From Burkholderiales bacterium (GTDB taxonomy: Bacteria > Pseudomonadota > Gammaproteobacteria > Burkholderiales > Burkholderiaceae_C): 34,368 nucleotides of DNA. The DNA lies in contig JANYJJ010000144.1 of the NCBI GenBank assembly GCA_025358485.1, positions 1 to 34,368 on the forward strand, written 5' to 3'. The position numbers were made by a program, and so were the translations under genes. This document shows positions 25,913-33,140 of the stretch, one piece after another. The first letter of the stretch is position 1; each line of letters begins with the position of its first letter. The notes under the pieces are model-generated. The model was not told the origin of the DNA. It did not search any database and saw only the letters and a program-made list of their open reading frames with translations.

Positions 25913-26854
25913 ATGAGCATCGCTCCCTACATCAAAGAAATCGGCCGTGGCAAAGAAGGGGCAAGGTCGCTCACCCAAGCTCAAGCCTATGACCTGATGA
26001 GCCAGGTGCTGGACGGCCACGTCAGCGATTTGGAAGTGGGCGCGTTTTGCATTGCCATGCGCATCAAAGGTGAAACAACGGTCGAGCTGGCCGGTTTTTT
26101 GGAGGCGGCGCAAGAGCGTTGTCTGCCCATCACGAACAGCTTGCACCCTGACGGCCCCGTCGTGCTGCTGCCGTCGTACAACGGCGCGCGCAAGCTGCCC
26201 AATCTCACCGCGCTGTTGGCTATGTCGTTGGCGCAAAAAGGGGTGTCGGTGTTGGTGCACGGCGTGACCCAAGACGCCGCCCGCGTGAGCACCGCCGATG
26301 TGTTCGACGCCTTGGGTTTGCCGACGGCACTGGGCATCGATGACGTCGATCGGGCTTGGTCGCGCAGCGAACCGGTCTTCATCGCGCTCGACACCTTGTG
26401 CCCACGCCTTGCCAAGTTGTTGGATGTGCGCCGAGTCATCGGTTTGCGCAACCCCGGCCACACGGTGGCCAAGTTGCTCGACCCCACACGAGGTGGTGCG
26501 GCACTGCGCGTTGTCAACCACACCCACCCCGAATACGCCGATGCGCTGGGCGGTTTTTTGCAGCACACGCAAGCCAACGCCATGCTGATGCGTGGCACCG
26601 AGGGCGAGCCCGTGGCAGATGCGCGCCGCTTGCCGCGCTTGGACGTCTTTTTGCGAGGCACATTGCAAGCTGCTTTGAGCCTGCCCGCCAAAGAAGGCGT
26701 GCTCACCGAACTGCCGCTTCTGCCGCGCAACATAGCCGCCGCCACCACCGCCGTTTATATTCAATCGGTGCTCAGCGGTGAAGCCCCTGCGCCCTTGCCC
26801 ATCACCCAGCAGGTGGACTGTTTGATTCAATCTTTGAAAGCCATGCGTCCATGA
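25913..26854 (+). CDS. ybiB: YbiB/TrpD2 family nucleic-acid-binding protein
   Basis: This 313-residue protein has the fold of anthranilate phosphoribosyltransferase: N-terminal helices (SLTQAQAYDLMSQVLDGHVS, LEVGAFCIAMRIKGETTVEL), then VVLLPSYNGARKLPNLTALL where true TrpD enzymes have a glycine-rich phosphoribosyl-diphosphate loop, then GLRNPGHTVAKLLDP. The NGARKLPNLT and RNPGHT sequences mark the YbiB (TrpD2) branch, whose E. coli member binds nucleic acid and is not a tryptophan-synthesis enzyme. It lies 41 bp after nasA and overlaps cobA by ATGA, so it is part of the nitrate operon. What it does there is unknown. Confidence 0.88.
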   Translation: MSIAPYIKEIGRGKEGARSLTQAQAYDLMSQVLDGHVSDLEVGAFCIAMRIKGETTVELAGFLEAAQERCLPITNSLHPDGPVVLLPSYNGARKLPNLTALLAMSLAQKGVSVLVHGVTQDAARVSTADVFDALGLPTALGIDDVDRAWSRSEPVFIALDTLCPRLAKLLDVRRVIGLRNPGHTVAKLLDPTRGGAALRVVNHTHPEYADALGGFLQHTQANAMLMRGTEGEPVADARRLPRLDVFLRGTLQAALSLPAKEGVLTELPLLPRNIAAATTAVYIQSVLSGEAPAPLPITQQVDCLIQSLKAMRP

Positions 26855-27654
26855 CAGATAGAAGCAAAACAGGCAGCGTTCATTTGGTGGGCGCAGGCCC
26901 CGGCGATGCTGACTTGCTGACGCTCAAAGCCGTGCGCACCATACGCGCAGCCACCGTGTTGTTGGTGGACGACTTGGTCGGCGAAGGCGTGCTGAACTAC
27001 GCACGCAAATCGGCCCGAATCGTGTACGTCGGCAAGCGCGGCGGCTGCACCAGCACGCCGCAAGCCTTCATCGAAAAACTGATGGCCTCGGAAGCTTTGA
27101 AAGGCGAACGCGTGGTGCGCCTCAAAGGCGGCGACCCGCTGCTGTTTGGCCGAGGCGGCGAAGAGATTGAGCATTTACAAGCCTTGGGAATACACGTTGA
27201 AGTCGTCAACGGCATCACGTCCGGCTTGGCTGCGGTGAATGCGCTCGGCGTGGCATTGACCCACCGCAAGCATGCCCACGGCGTGATGTTTGTGACCGGC
27301 CATCCTCAGAATCACGCAAAAGCGGAAGACGCTGCCATCGACTGGCCCACGCTGGCCGCTTGCGCAGCGCAAGGCATCACTTTGGTGATCTACATGGGCA
27401 TCACCAGCATCCAAAACTTGCAACGCGGCCTGCTGCAAGGCCTGCCCGCCGACACGCCCATCGCCGTGGTTCAACACGCCAGCCTGCCGCAACAGCGCTG
27501 CGTGGTCAGCACCTTGAGCGACTTGGCAGATGCAGTCGAGCGTGAACAACTCGGCAGCCCCAGCATCATCATCGTCGGCGACGTGCTCAGCGGGCTTGCG
27601 CAAGTGAATGCAACAGCCATTCGCGACGAGGGCTCAAGCAGCGCCGCAGCCTGA
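26851..27654 (+). CDS. cobA: Uroporphyrinogen-III C-methyltransferase
   Basis: The enzyme transfers two methyl groups from S-adenosylmethionine to uroporphyrinogen III, giving precorrin-2, the precursor of siroheme. The 267-residue product shows the SUMT motifs VGAGPGDADLLTLKAVR near the N-terminus, VRLKGGDPLLFGRGGEE around residues 90-106, NGITSGLAAVNALGVALTHR, and VIYMG. There is no CysG-type dehydrogenase/ferrochelatase domain, so siroheme completion must be encoded elsewhere. Position at the end of nirB-nirD-nasA-ybiB matches its job: NirB needs siroheme. Its ATG overlaps the ybiB stop. Confidence 0.95.
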   Translation: MTDRSKTGSVHLVGAGPGDADLLTLKAVRTIRAATVLLVDDLVGEGVLNYARKSARIVYVGKRGGCTSTPQAFIEKLMASEALKGERVVRLKGGDPLLFGRGGEEIEHLQALGIHVEVVNGITSGLAAVNALGVALTHRKHAHGVMFVTGHPQNHAKAEDAAIDWPTLAACAAQGITLVIYMGITSIQNLQRGLLQGLPADTPIAVVQHASLPQQRCVVSTLSDLADAVEREQLGSPSIIIVGDVLSGLAQVNATAIRDEGSSSAAA

Positions 27655-27752
27655 TTTTTCTGGCTCGACCGCTTCGCCCTATCCGCCCTCTGCGCCGCTG
27701 CGATGAGCGCCAGGAAAAATCTGAAAGTCACAGCGCCCGTACCATCGCGGCC

Positions 27753-28952
27753 ATGAACAAATTCGACGCGGTGATCATCGGCGCGGGTGCCGCCGGACTT
27801 CACTGCGCGGGGATTGCAGGGCAGCTCGGCTTGAAGGTGCTGCTAGTTGACCACTCAGAAAAAGTGGCCGAGAAAATCCGCATCTCGGGCGGTGGCCGGT
27901 GCAACTTCACCAACCGCGACACCACGCCCGCCAACTTCCTGTCAAGCAACCCGCACTTTTGTCGCTCGGCGCTGGCGCGCTACACGCCGCAAGACTTCAT
28001 CAGCTTGATGCAAAGTCACCGCGTCGGCTTCCATGAAAAGCACAAAGGCCAGTTGTTTTGCGACAACTCCAGCGACGACGTGATTCAAATGCTGCTGTCG
28101 GAATGCGAACGCGGCAGCGTGGTGCATTGGCAAGCTTGCGCGGTCGGCGACGTGAAGCAAACCGCGGGCGGGTTTGAAGTCAACACAGCCCGCGGCACTG
28201 TGTTGAGCAAGCGCGTGGTTGTTGCCACGGGCGGCTTGTCGATACCCAAAATAGGCGCGACCGATTTTGGGTATCGACTGGCCCGCCAGTTCGGTCACCA
28301 CATCATTGACACCCGCCCTGCCCTGGTGCCACTGACTTTTGATGCCACCGCGTGGCAGCCCTTCGTGCCGTTGGCGGGTTTGTCACTGCAAGCGCGGGTT
28401 CAAACCGGTCAAGGCAAAAACCAAGGCGAGTTTTTGGAAGACTTGCTGTTCACCCACCGAGGCATGAGCGGCCCAGCCGTGCTGCAAATATCGAGCTTCT
28501 GGCAGCCTGGTACGCCGCTGCGCATCGATTTGGCACCGGCGGTGGACTTGACGCAAAAGCTGCTGGATGCCAAGACGCAGTCGCGCCGCAAGCTTGCAAA
28601 CGAGTTGATAGACCTGTTGCCGCGCCGCTTGGCAGAGGCCTGGCTGACCCCGCAGCCGGAACTCGCCGACAAACCCCTGGCCGAGCTGCGCGACCGTGAC
28701 TTGCAGCAGCTTGCGGCGGGATTGCAGTCCTGGCAGCTCACACCCAACGGCACCGAAGGCTACAAAAAAGCCGAAGTCACCAGCGGCGGTGTCGACACGC
28801 GCGAGCTCAGCTCCAGCAGCATGGAAAGCCAGCACACACAGGGCTTGCATTTCATCGGCGAAGTGGTGGATGTCACCGGCTGGTTGGGTGGCTACAACTT
28901 TCAGTGGGCCTGGGCCAGCGCGGCGGCATGCGCGCGGGCCATGGCTGCCTGA
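27753..28952 (+). CDS. FAD-dependent oxidoreductase of the HI0933/YhiN (BaiN-like) family
   Basis: A 399-residue flavoprotein. The N-terminal dinucleotide motif GAGAAGLHCAGIAGQLG and the following AEKIRISGGGRCNFTN are diagnostic of the HI0933 family. VVATGGLSIPKIGATDFGY lies in the middle, and the C-terminus has KKAEVTSGGVDTREL and GEVVDVTGWLGGYNFQWAWA. The family is common and includes BaiN, an enzyme of bile-acid metabolism in gut clostridia, but the physiological substrate in proteobacteria is unknown. ATG 27753 is preceded by no strong ribosome binding site. It follows cobA after 98 bp that contain an interrupted inverted repeat, so it is probably not part of the nitrate operon. Confidence 0.9.
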   Translation: MNKFDAVIIGAGAAGLHCAGIAGQLGLKVLLVDHSEKVAEKIRISGGGRCNFTNRDTTPANFLSSNPHFCRSALARYTPQDFISLMQSHRVGFHEKHKGQLFCDNSSDDVIQMLLSECERGSVVHWQACAVGDVKQTAGGFEVNTARGTVLSKRVVVATGGLSIPKIGATDFGYRLARQFGHHIIDTRPALVPLTFDATAWQPFVPLAGLSLQARVQTGQGKNQGEFLEDLLFTHRGMSGPAVLQISSFWQPGTPLRIDLAPAVDLTQKLLDAKTQSRRKLANELIDLLPRRLAEAWLTPQPELADKPLAELRDRDLQQLAAGLQSWQLTPNGTEGYKKAEVTSGGVDTRELSSSSMESQHTQGLHFIGEVVDVTGWLGGYNFQWAWASAAACARAMAA

Positions 28953-28969
28953 CTTCCTGGCTTGGCGTG

Positions 28970-29001
28970 TTGCGCTATGCCCTTATTTCCCGGGCTATAA
29001 T
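28970..29001 (+). promoter_or_regulatory. Candidate sigma-70 promoter for rpsU
   Basis: TATAAT at 28996-29001 matches the -10 consensus exactly. The best upstream hexamer is TTGCGC at 28970-28975, 20 bp away, which is longer than ideal. Transcription would start near 29008, giving a leader of about 165 nt before rpsU. Confidence 0.5.
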
Positions 29002-29050
29002 CATCTTCTTTGCCGACAACCCCGCGCTGCTATCAGAGAGCATGTGCACT

Positions 29051-29130
29051 CAGTACAAATTCGAAACGAATTCGTAACTGATGCGCAGGCAGCGTCCAGT
29101 GGGTCGGAAGCCCAGACCTTCTTTCCACTG
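29051..29130 (+). promoter_or_regulatory. Structured 5' leader of rpsU with two hairpins
   Basis: The first hairpin has AATTCG (29058-29063) pairing with CGAATT (29067-29072) and outer pairing of CAGTAC with GTAACTG. The second has CAGTGG (29097-29102) pairing with CCACTG (29125-29130), with GGTC/GACC available inside. Neither is followed by a T run, so they are not simple terminators. A leader of this size before a ribosomal protein gene suggests autoregulation. Confidence 0.45.
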
Positions 29131-29173
29131 ATGCACTGACACCACGTGCTCCCTTTCAGGATTTAACCGTTAC

Positions 29174-29386
29174 ATGACTACGATTCGCGTCAAAGAAAAC
29201 GAGCCGTTCGACGTTGCCCTGCGCCGCTTCAAGCGCACGATCGAGAAGCTCGGCCTGCTAACCGACCTGCGCGCCCGTGAGTTTTACGAAAAGCCCACTG
29301 CCGAGCGCAAGCGCAAAAAGGCAGCCGCTGTCAAACGCCACTTCAAGCGCGTTCGCAGCATGCAATTGCCTAAGAAGATGTTCTGA
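29174..29386 (+). CDS. rpsU: 30S ribosomal protein bS21
   Basis: The 70-residue basic protein is bS21, a small-subunit protein that sits near the anti-Shine-Dalgarno end of 16S rRNA. Diagnostic sequence includes [20 protein letters not shown] and [20 protein letters not shown], ending in a basic tail PKKMF. Length is normal. The Shine-Dalgarno-like AGGA at 29158-29161 is about 12 bases from the ATG and therefore weak. The gene is monocistronic, with its own candidate promoter and a terminator at 29411-29437; yqeY follows, as in many proteobacteria. Confidence 0.97.
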   Translation: MTTIRVKENEPFDVALRRFKRTIEKLGLLTDLRAREFYEKPTAERKRKKAAAVKRHFKRVRSMQLPKKMF

Positions 29387-29410
29387 TTTTTCAGAGCGTC
29401 TGGTGTTGAA

Positions 29411-29437
29411 AAGCCCGTGCCTCCCACGGGCTTTTTT
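29411..29437 (+). terminator. Rho-independent terminator after rpsU
   Basis: GCCCGTG (29413-29419) pairs with CACGGGC (29425-29431) around a five-base loop and is followed by six T. Three further G-rich/T-rich blocks continue to 29473. Confidence 0.9.
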
Positions 29438-29473
29438 GCGGGTTTTTTTCGCAGGTTTTTCGCGGGTTTTTTG
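29438..29473. repeat. Three GC(G/A)GG + poly-T blocks with a roughly 12-bp period
   Basis: GCGGGTTTTTTTC, GCAGGTTTTTC and GCGGGTTTTTTG lie end to end at 29438-29450, 29451-29461 and 29462-29473, directly after the rpsU terminator. They look like tandem copies of about 12 bp that vary in T-run length. Confidence 0.7.
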
Positions 29474-29502
29474 ATCTGCCGTCTGTCAACACAAGGGTCG
29501 CC

Positions 29503-29949
29503 ATGAGCCTCAAAGACCAAATCACCGAAGACATGAAAACCGCCATGCGTGCGAAGGACGCAGACCGCCTGCTCACCATTCGCGGCTTGTTGGCTGCCTG
29601 CAAGCAGCGCGAAGTCGATGAGCGCATCGTGCTCGACGACGCTGCCGTGGTCGCCATCGTCGACAAGCTCATCAAGCAGCGCAAAGACTCGATCACCCAA
29701 TTCACCAGCGGCAACCGCTTAGATTTGGTTGAGAAAGAAGCCGCGGAATTGAAAATTCTGGAAGCGTATTTGCCTCAGCGCATGAGCGCCGATGAGGTCA
29801 CCGCAGCGGTCGTTGCCATCGTGACCGAGTTGGGTGCCAGCGGCCCCGGCGACATGGGCAAGGTGATGGGTGCTGTCAAAACCAAATTGGCCGGCAAGGC
29901 CGACATGGGTTTGGTATCGGCTGCGGTCAAGGCCGCGCTGAGTCACTGA
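29503..29949 (+). CDS. yqeY: GatB/YqeY domain protein
   Basis: A 148-residue helical protein matching the YqeY family: MSLKDQITEDMKTAMRAKD at the start, LTIRGLLAACKQREVDER, the core ELKILEAYLPQRMS, and the C-terminal GPGDMGKVMGAVKTKLAGKAD. The C-terminal part resembles the tail domain of the GatB subunit of the tRNA amidotransferase, suggesting tRNA interaction, but the cellular role is not established. ATG 29503 has AAGGG upstream. It follows rpsU, a common arrangement (rpsU-yqeY-dnaG-rpoD); dnaG does not follow here. Confidence 0.92.
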   Translation: MSLKDQITEDMKTAMRAKDADRLLTIRGLLAACKQREVDERIVLDDAAVVAIVDKLIKQRKDSITQFTSGNRLDLVEKEAAELKILEAYLPQRMSADEVTAAVVAIVTELGASGPGDMGKVMGAVKTKLAGKADMGLVSAAVKAALSH

Positions 29950-29975
29950 AATAGAAGCTGAAAGATAGAGAGCGC

Positions 29976-30326
29976 ATGAGTTACACGCCCCACGTTCAAA
30001 CGCTCTCCGCCCAAGTCAGCGTCACCGCCCAGTTGGAGCCCGCCGACATGGCCTGGGCGGCCGCCAACGGCTATCGCAGCGTCATCAACAACCGCCCCGA
30101 CTTTGAAGGCGGCGACGACCAACCCACCAACGCAGCGATGGCTGCCGCCGCGCAAGTCGCCGGATTGAGCTACGCGTTTTTGCCGGTAGAACCCAGTTTT
30201 CAAAGCACCGAAGAAGTCGCGCAGTTCGCAAAACTGCTGACAACATTGCCAGCACCGGTGCTGGCCTTTTGCAGATCGGGCACGCGCTCGGGCAAGCTGT
30301 ATCTGGCCGCAGCGGCGGATCGATAA
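29976..30326 (+). CDS. DUF442/TIGR01244 family phosphatase-like protein
   Basis: A 116-residue protein whose sequence (VQTLSAQVSVTAQLEPADM, YRSVINNRPDFEGGDDQPT, LSYAFLPVE) matches the beta-lactamase-hydrolase-like (BLH, DUF442) family. The conserved loop AFCRSGTRSG places Cys99 and Arg104 where a phosphatase or rhodanese active site would be. Related proteins are fused to, or encoded beside, sulfide-handling enzymes in other bacteria; no such partner is present here. The stop TAA (30324-30326) falls in a 12-bp repeat. It begins 26 bp after yqeY, so the two are probably co-transcribed. Substrate unknown. Confidence 0.85.
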   Translation: MSYTPHVQTLSAQVSVTAQLEPADMAWAAANGYRSVINNRPDFEGGDDQPTNAAMAAAAQVAGLSYAFLPVEPSFQSTEEVAQFAKLLTTLPAPVLAFCRSGTRSGKLYLAAAADR

Positions 30327-30356
30327 GCTGGTCGATGAGTGGGTCCATAAGCGGGG
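30321..30356. repeat. Three degenerate 12-bp tandem units at the end of the DUF442 gene
   Basis: CGATAAGCTGGT, CGATGAGTGGGT and CCATAAGCGGGG follow each other at 30321-30332, 30333-30344 and 30345-30356. Unit 1 matches each of the other two at 9 of 12 positions. Unit 1 contains the gene's stop codon. Confidence 0.6.
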
Positions 30357-30515
30357 TTCGCACCGGGTGCCGATTCGGGTGGCGTGATTGCCTTAGCAGC
30401 GGCGGATTGCCTAGCGAATTCCCGCGTTGTGCCTGCCCTCTGGCTGGTGTCTCATATGCGATTACGCGCGAGAAGCGACAGGCCATGAACGTATTTTTTT
30501 GAACGGAGACCCACC

Positions 30516-31055
30516 GTGTTCTTTTTGCTCAAAGTGGTGAAAGCGATCGACGCCATCACCGACCAATTCGGCAACATTGCCAAGTGGGCGGTGTTGGCGT
30601 CTTGCCTGATCAGCTGCGCCAATGCGGTGGTTCGGTACGCGTTTGACTACAGCTCCAACGGCTTCATCGAAATTCAGTGGTACTTGTTTGCGGCATGCGT
30701 GATGTTCGGTGCCGCGCAAGTATTCCGCGTGAACGAGCACGTGCGGGTGGACGTCTTGTACGGCCGTTACTCCGGCAAAACGCAAGCACTCATTGACATC
30801 TTCGGCATCGTTTTCTTCCTGCTGCCGGTCATGGTGATGATGTTGTATTTCTCATTCCCGCTGTTCATGAAGATGTACCAATCTGGTGAGATGTCCAGCA
30901 ACGCAGGCGGCTTGCTGCGCTGGCCCGCCATGCTCACGCTGCCGCTGGGCTTCTTTTTGATGATCTTGCAAGGCCTGTCTGAGCTGATCAAGCGCCTGGC
31001 TTGGTTGCAAGGCAAATACGACCTTGACGTCCACTACGAAAGACCGCTGCAATGA
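30516..31055 (+). CDS. dctQ: TRAP transporter small membrane subunit (DctQ)
   Basis: This 179-residue inner-membrane protein has four hydrophobic segments (about 23-43, 57-75, 92-113 and 137-157), as expected of DctQ. NAVVRYAFDYSSNGFIEIQW and FGAAQVFRVNEHVRVDVLYG are typical. It forms the membrane part of a sodium-driven TRAP transporter with DctM. The start is GTG 30516 with GGAG 7 bases upstream. Its stop overlaps the dctM start as ATGA. A 189-bp gap precedes it, without an obvious promoter. Confidence 0.93.
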   Translation: MFFLLKVVKAIDAITDQFGNIAKWAVLASCLISCANAVVRYAFDYSSNGFIEIQWYLFAACVMFGAAQVFRVNEHVRVDVLYGRYSGKTQALIDIFGIVFFLLPVMVMMLYFSFPLFMKMYQSGEMSSNAGGLLRWPAMLTLPLGFFLMILQGLSELIKRLAWLQGKYDLDVHYERPLQ

Positions 31056-32560
31056 GCATGGAGAGCTTTGCCCCGTTGATGTTTGCGGGGCTGATTTTGA
31101 TCATGCTCATCGGTTTTCCGGTGGCGTTTTCTTTGTCAGCCTTGGGCTTGTTGTCAGGTTTCATCGCCATTCAGATGGGCTGGTTTGCGCCGCAGTTCAT
31201 GAGCGCCTTGCCGCTCAATGTGTTCGGCATTTTGTCGAACGAGCTCCTGCTGGCCATTCCCTTCTTTTCACTGATGGGTGCGGTGCTGGAGAAGTGCGGT
31301 TTGGCTGAAGACATGCTCGACTCCATGGGCCAGTTGTTTGGCCCCGTGCGAGGCGGCTTGGGCTACTCGGTGATCATCGTCGGCTTCATCTTGGGTGCCA
31401 TCACAGGCACGGTGGCGGGGCAAGTCATTGCCATGGCGATGATCTCACTGCCAGTGATGATGCGCTACGGCTACAACATGCGCTACGCCACAGGCGTGCT
31501 GGCCGCGTCGGGCACCATCACCCAATTGGTGCCGCCGTCGCTGGTGTTGGTGGTGCTGGCCGACCAACTCGGCCAGTCGGTGGGCGACATGTACAAAGGC
31601 GCGTGGGGCCCGTCGATCCTGCAAGTGCTGATCTTTGCGCTGTACACCTTCTTTCTCAGCCGCTTTCGGCCTCACCACGTTCCGGGCGTGCCCAAAGAGG
31701 CGCGCACTCTGGACGGCTGGGCGCTGTGGGGCAAGTGCCTGCGCGGCATCATCCCTTCAGCAGTTTTGATTTTTGCGGTGCTCGGCAGCATGGGCGGATT
31801 GCCCGGCATCAACACCGCGGTGGCCACGCCCACTGAAGCCGGTGCCATGGGGGCAGTGGGTGCCTTCATCTTGGCAGCCATACACAAGCGCTTGAACTGG
31901 ACGCTGATCAAAGAAGCCATGACCGGCACCATGCGCATCACCGCCATGGTGGTTTTCATCTTGATTGGTTCACGCGTTTTCTCGTTGGTTTTTCAGGGTG
32001 TGGACGGCGGCAAGTGGATCGAACACATGCTGACTTCCCTGCCGGGTGGTCAAGTCGGATTCCTGATCGTCGTCAACATCTTCATTTTCTTCTTGGCTTT
32101 TTTCCTCGATTTTTTCGAGATCGCTTTCATCATCTTGCCCATGCTGGGCCCGGTGGCCGCGAAATTGGGCATCAACCAAATTTGGTTCGGCGTGCTGCTT
32201 TGCGTGAACATGCAAACCAGCTTCATGCACCCTCCGTTTGGGTTTGCGCTGTTCTACTTGCGCGGCATTGCAGACACCTTGTTCAAGAACGGTGCTATTC
32301 CTGAGAAGGTGAAGTCCAACGACATTTACATGGGCGCGATTCCCTGGGTCATCATGCAATTGGTGTTGGTGGTGATCGTGATCTTCTTCCCTCAAACCGT
32401 CACGATGTTTTTGGACAAAGAAGTCAAAGTGGACATCGACAAAGTGAAGATTGAAGCGCCCGCCAAGTCAGACTTCGGTGCGCCCAAAGAGGGCGAGCAA
32501 AACTTGGACGAGTTGTTCAAGCTGACCCCAGCCAAACCCGCTTCCGGTGCAAGCAACTAA
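31052..32560 (+). CDS. dctM: TRAP transporter large membrane subunit (DctM)
   Basis: The 502-residue DctM subunit carries out sodium-coupled translocation. It has about 12 hydrophobic segments, starting APLMFAGLILIMLIGFPVAF, with family sequences such as LLLAIPFFSLMGAVLEKCGL, TGTVAGQVIAMAMISLPVMM, SGTITQLVPPSLVLVVLADQ and NMQTSFMHPPFGFALFYLRG. The length exceeds many DctM proteins by about 60 residues, partly because of a charged, soluble C-terminal tail (VDIDKVKIEAPAKSDFGAP). This long type is often paired with binding proteins for 2-oxoacids or aromatic acids, fitting the dctP nearby. Confidence 0.94.
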   Translation: MSMESFAPLMFAGLILIMLIGFPVAFSLSALGLLSGFIAIQMGWFAPQFMSALPLNVFGILSNELLLAIPFFSLMGAVLEKCGLAEDMLDSMGQLFGPVRGGLGYSVIIVGFILGAITGTVAGQVIAMAMISLPVMMRYGYNMRYATGVLAASGTITQLVPPSLVLVVLADQLGQSVGDMYKGAWGPSILQVLIFALYTFFLSRFRPHHVPGVPKEARTLDGWALWGKCLRGIIPSAVLIFAVLGSMGGLPGINTAVATPTEAGAMGAVGAFILAAIHKRLNWTLIKEAMTGTMRITAMVVFILIGSRVFSLVFQGVDGGKWIEHMLTSLPGGQVGFLIVVNIFIFFLAFFLDFFEIAFIILPMLGPVAAKLGINQIWFGVLLCVNMQTSFMHPPFGFALFYLRGIADTLFKNGAIPEKVKSNDIYMGAIPWVIMQLVLVVIVIFFPQTVTMFLDKEVKVDIDKVKIEAPAKSDFGAPKEGEQNLDELFKLTPAKPASGASN

Positions 32561-33050
32561 GACAGTGGTGCGGCTGGTTGAGCCAGAACTCACCGCGACT
32601 CAACGCGCCGTCGAAGGGCCAGCCTTCACCTGGTTGGTCAAGGCCTTGGCCAGCGCGATGGTTGCCAGCTTGGTCTATTTTGGTTGGCTCAGCAAAGAAC
32701 TCATGTTGAGCCAGGCATGGTCATGGACCGCCATGCTCTTCATGTTCAGTGCCGGCGGCTTTGTGGCGGTGATTTATTTTTGGATGTTGCGCAGCCGAAC
32801 CCGCGTCACCTCCACCGGCATCGAGCAGACCTGGGTCAGCACCAAGAAGATTGCGTTCACCGACATCACGCAAATCAAACTGATCCACATCCCTGGTTTG
32901 GCGTGGTTGATTTCACCCCGGCTGGTGGTGAAGTCACGATCGCCAGGGTCAACCGTTTTTCACACCGCCGACGCGTCAGTTTTGAACGCGTTCAAACGAT
33001 TGACGCTCGGTCAAACGCCGCTGGAGCCGCTGGAATCTGACCCTGCTTGA
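32547..33050 (+). CDS. Small membrane protein with a PH-like C-terminal domain
   Basis: I do not recognise a named family. The roughly 167-residue product has two membrane helices (about 28-48, TWLVKALASAMVASLVYFGW, and 61-81, MLFMFSAGGFVAVIYFWML). A soluble part follows (VTSTGIEQTWVSTKKIAFTD, then ITQIKLIH, LISPRLVVKS, and a final helix SVLNAFKRLTL). Two helices followed by such beta strands and one helix resemble bacterial PH-like (YdbS/bPH) proteins. Possible GTG starts are 32547 (overlapping dctM by 14 nt), 32565 and 32568; no good ribosome binding site decides between them. Its position suggests co-transcription with dctQM. Confidence 0.7.
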   Translation: MQATKTVVRLVEPELTATQRAVEGPAFTWLVKALASAMVASLVYFGWLSKELMLSQAWSWTAMLFMFSAGGFVAVIYFWMLRSRTRVTSTGIEQTWVSTKKIAFTDITQIKLIHIPGLAWLISPRLVVKSRSPGSTVFHTADASVLNAFKRLTLGQTPLEPLESDPA

Positions 33051-33090
33051 CGCGGCCGCGCCCCAAGCAACACGACAAAACAAGCAGCCG

Positions 33091-33116
33091 AAAAAAAGCC
33101 CCGCACTGCGGGGCTT
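33091..33116. terminator. Bidirectional terminator between the dctQM operon and dctP
   Basis: Seven A, GCCCCGC (33098-33104) pairing with GCGGGGC (33108-33114) and a T run form a strong symmetrical terminator in the convergent gap. Confidence 0.9.
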
Positions 33117-33140
33117 TTTAGTTTTTCGTCGATGCTTTGC

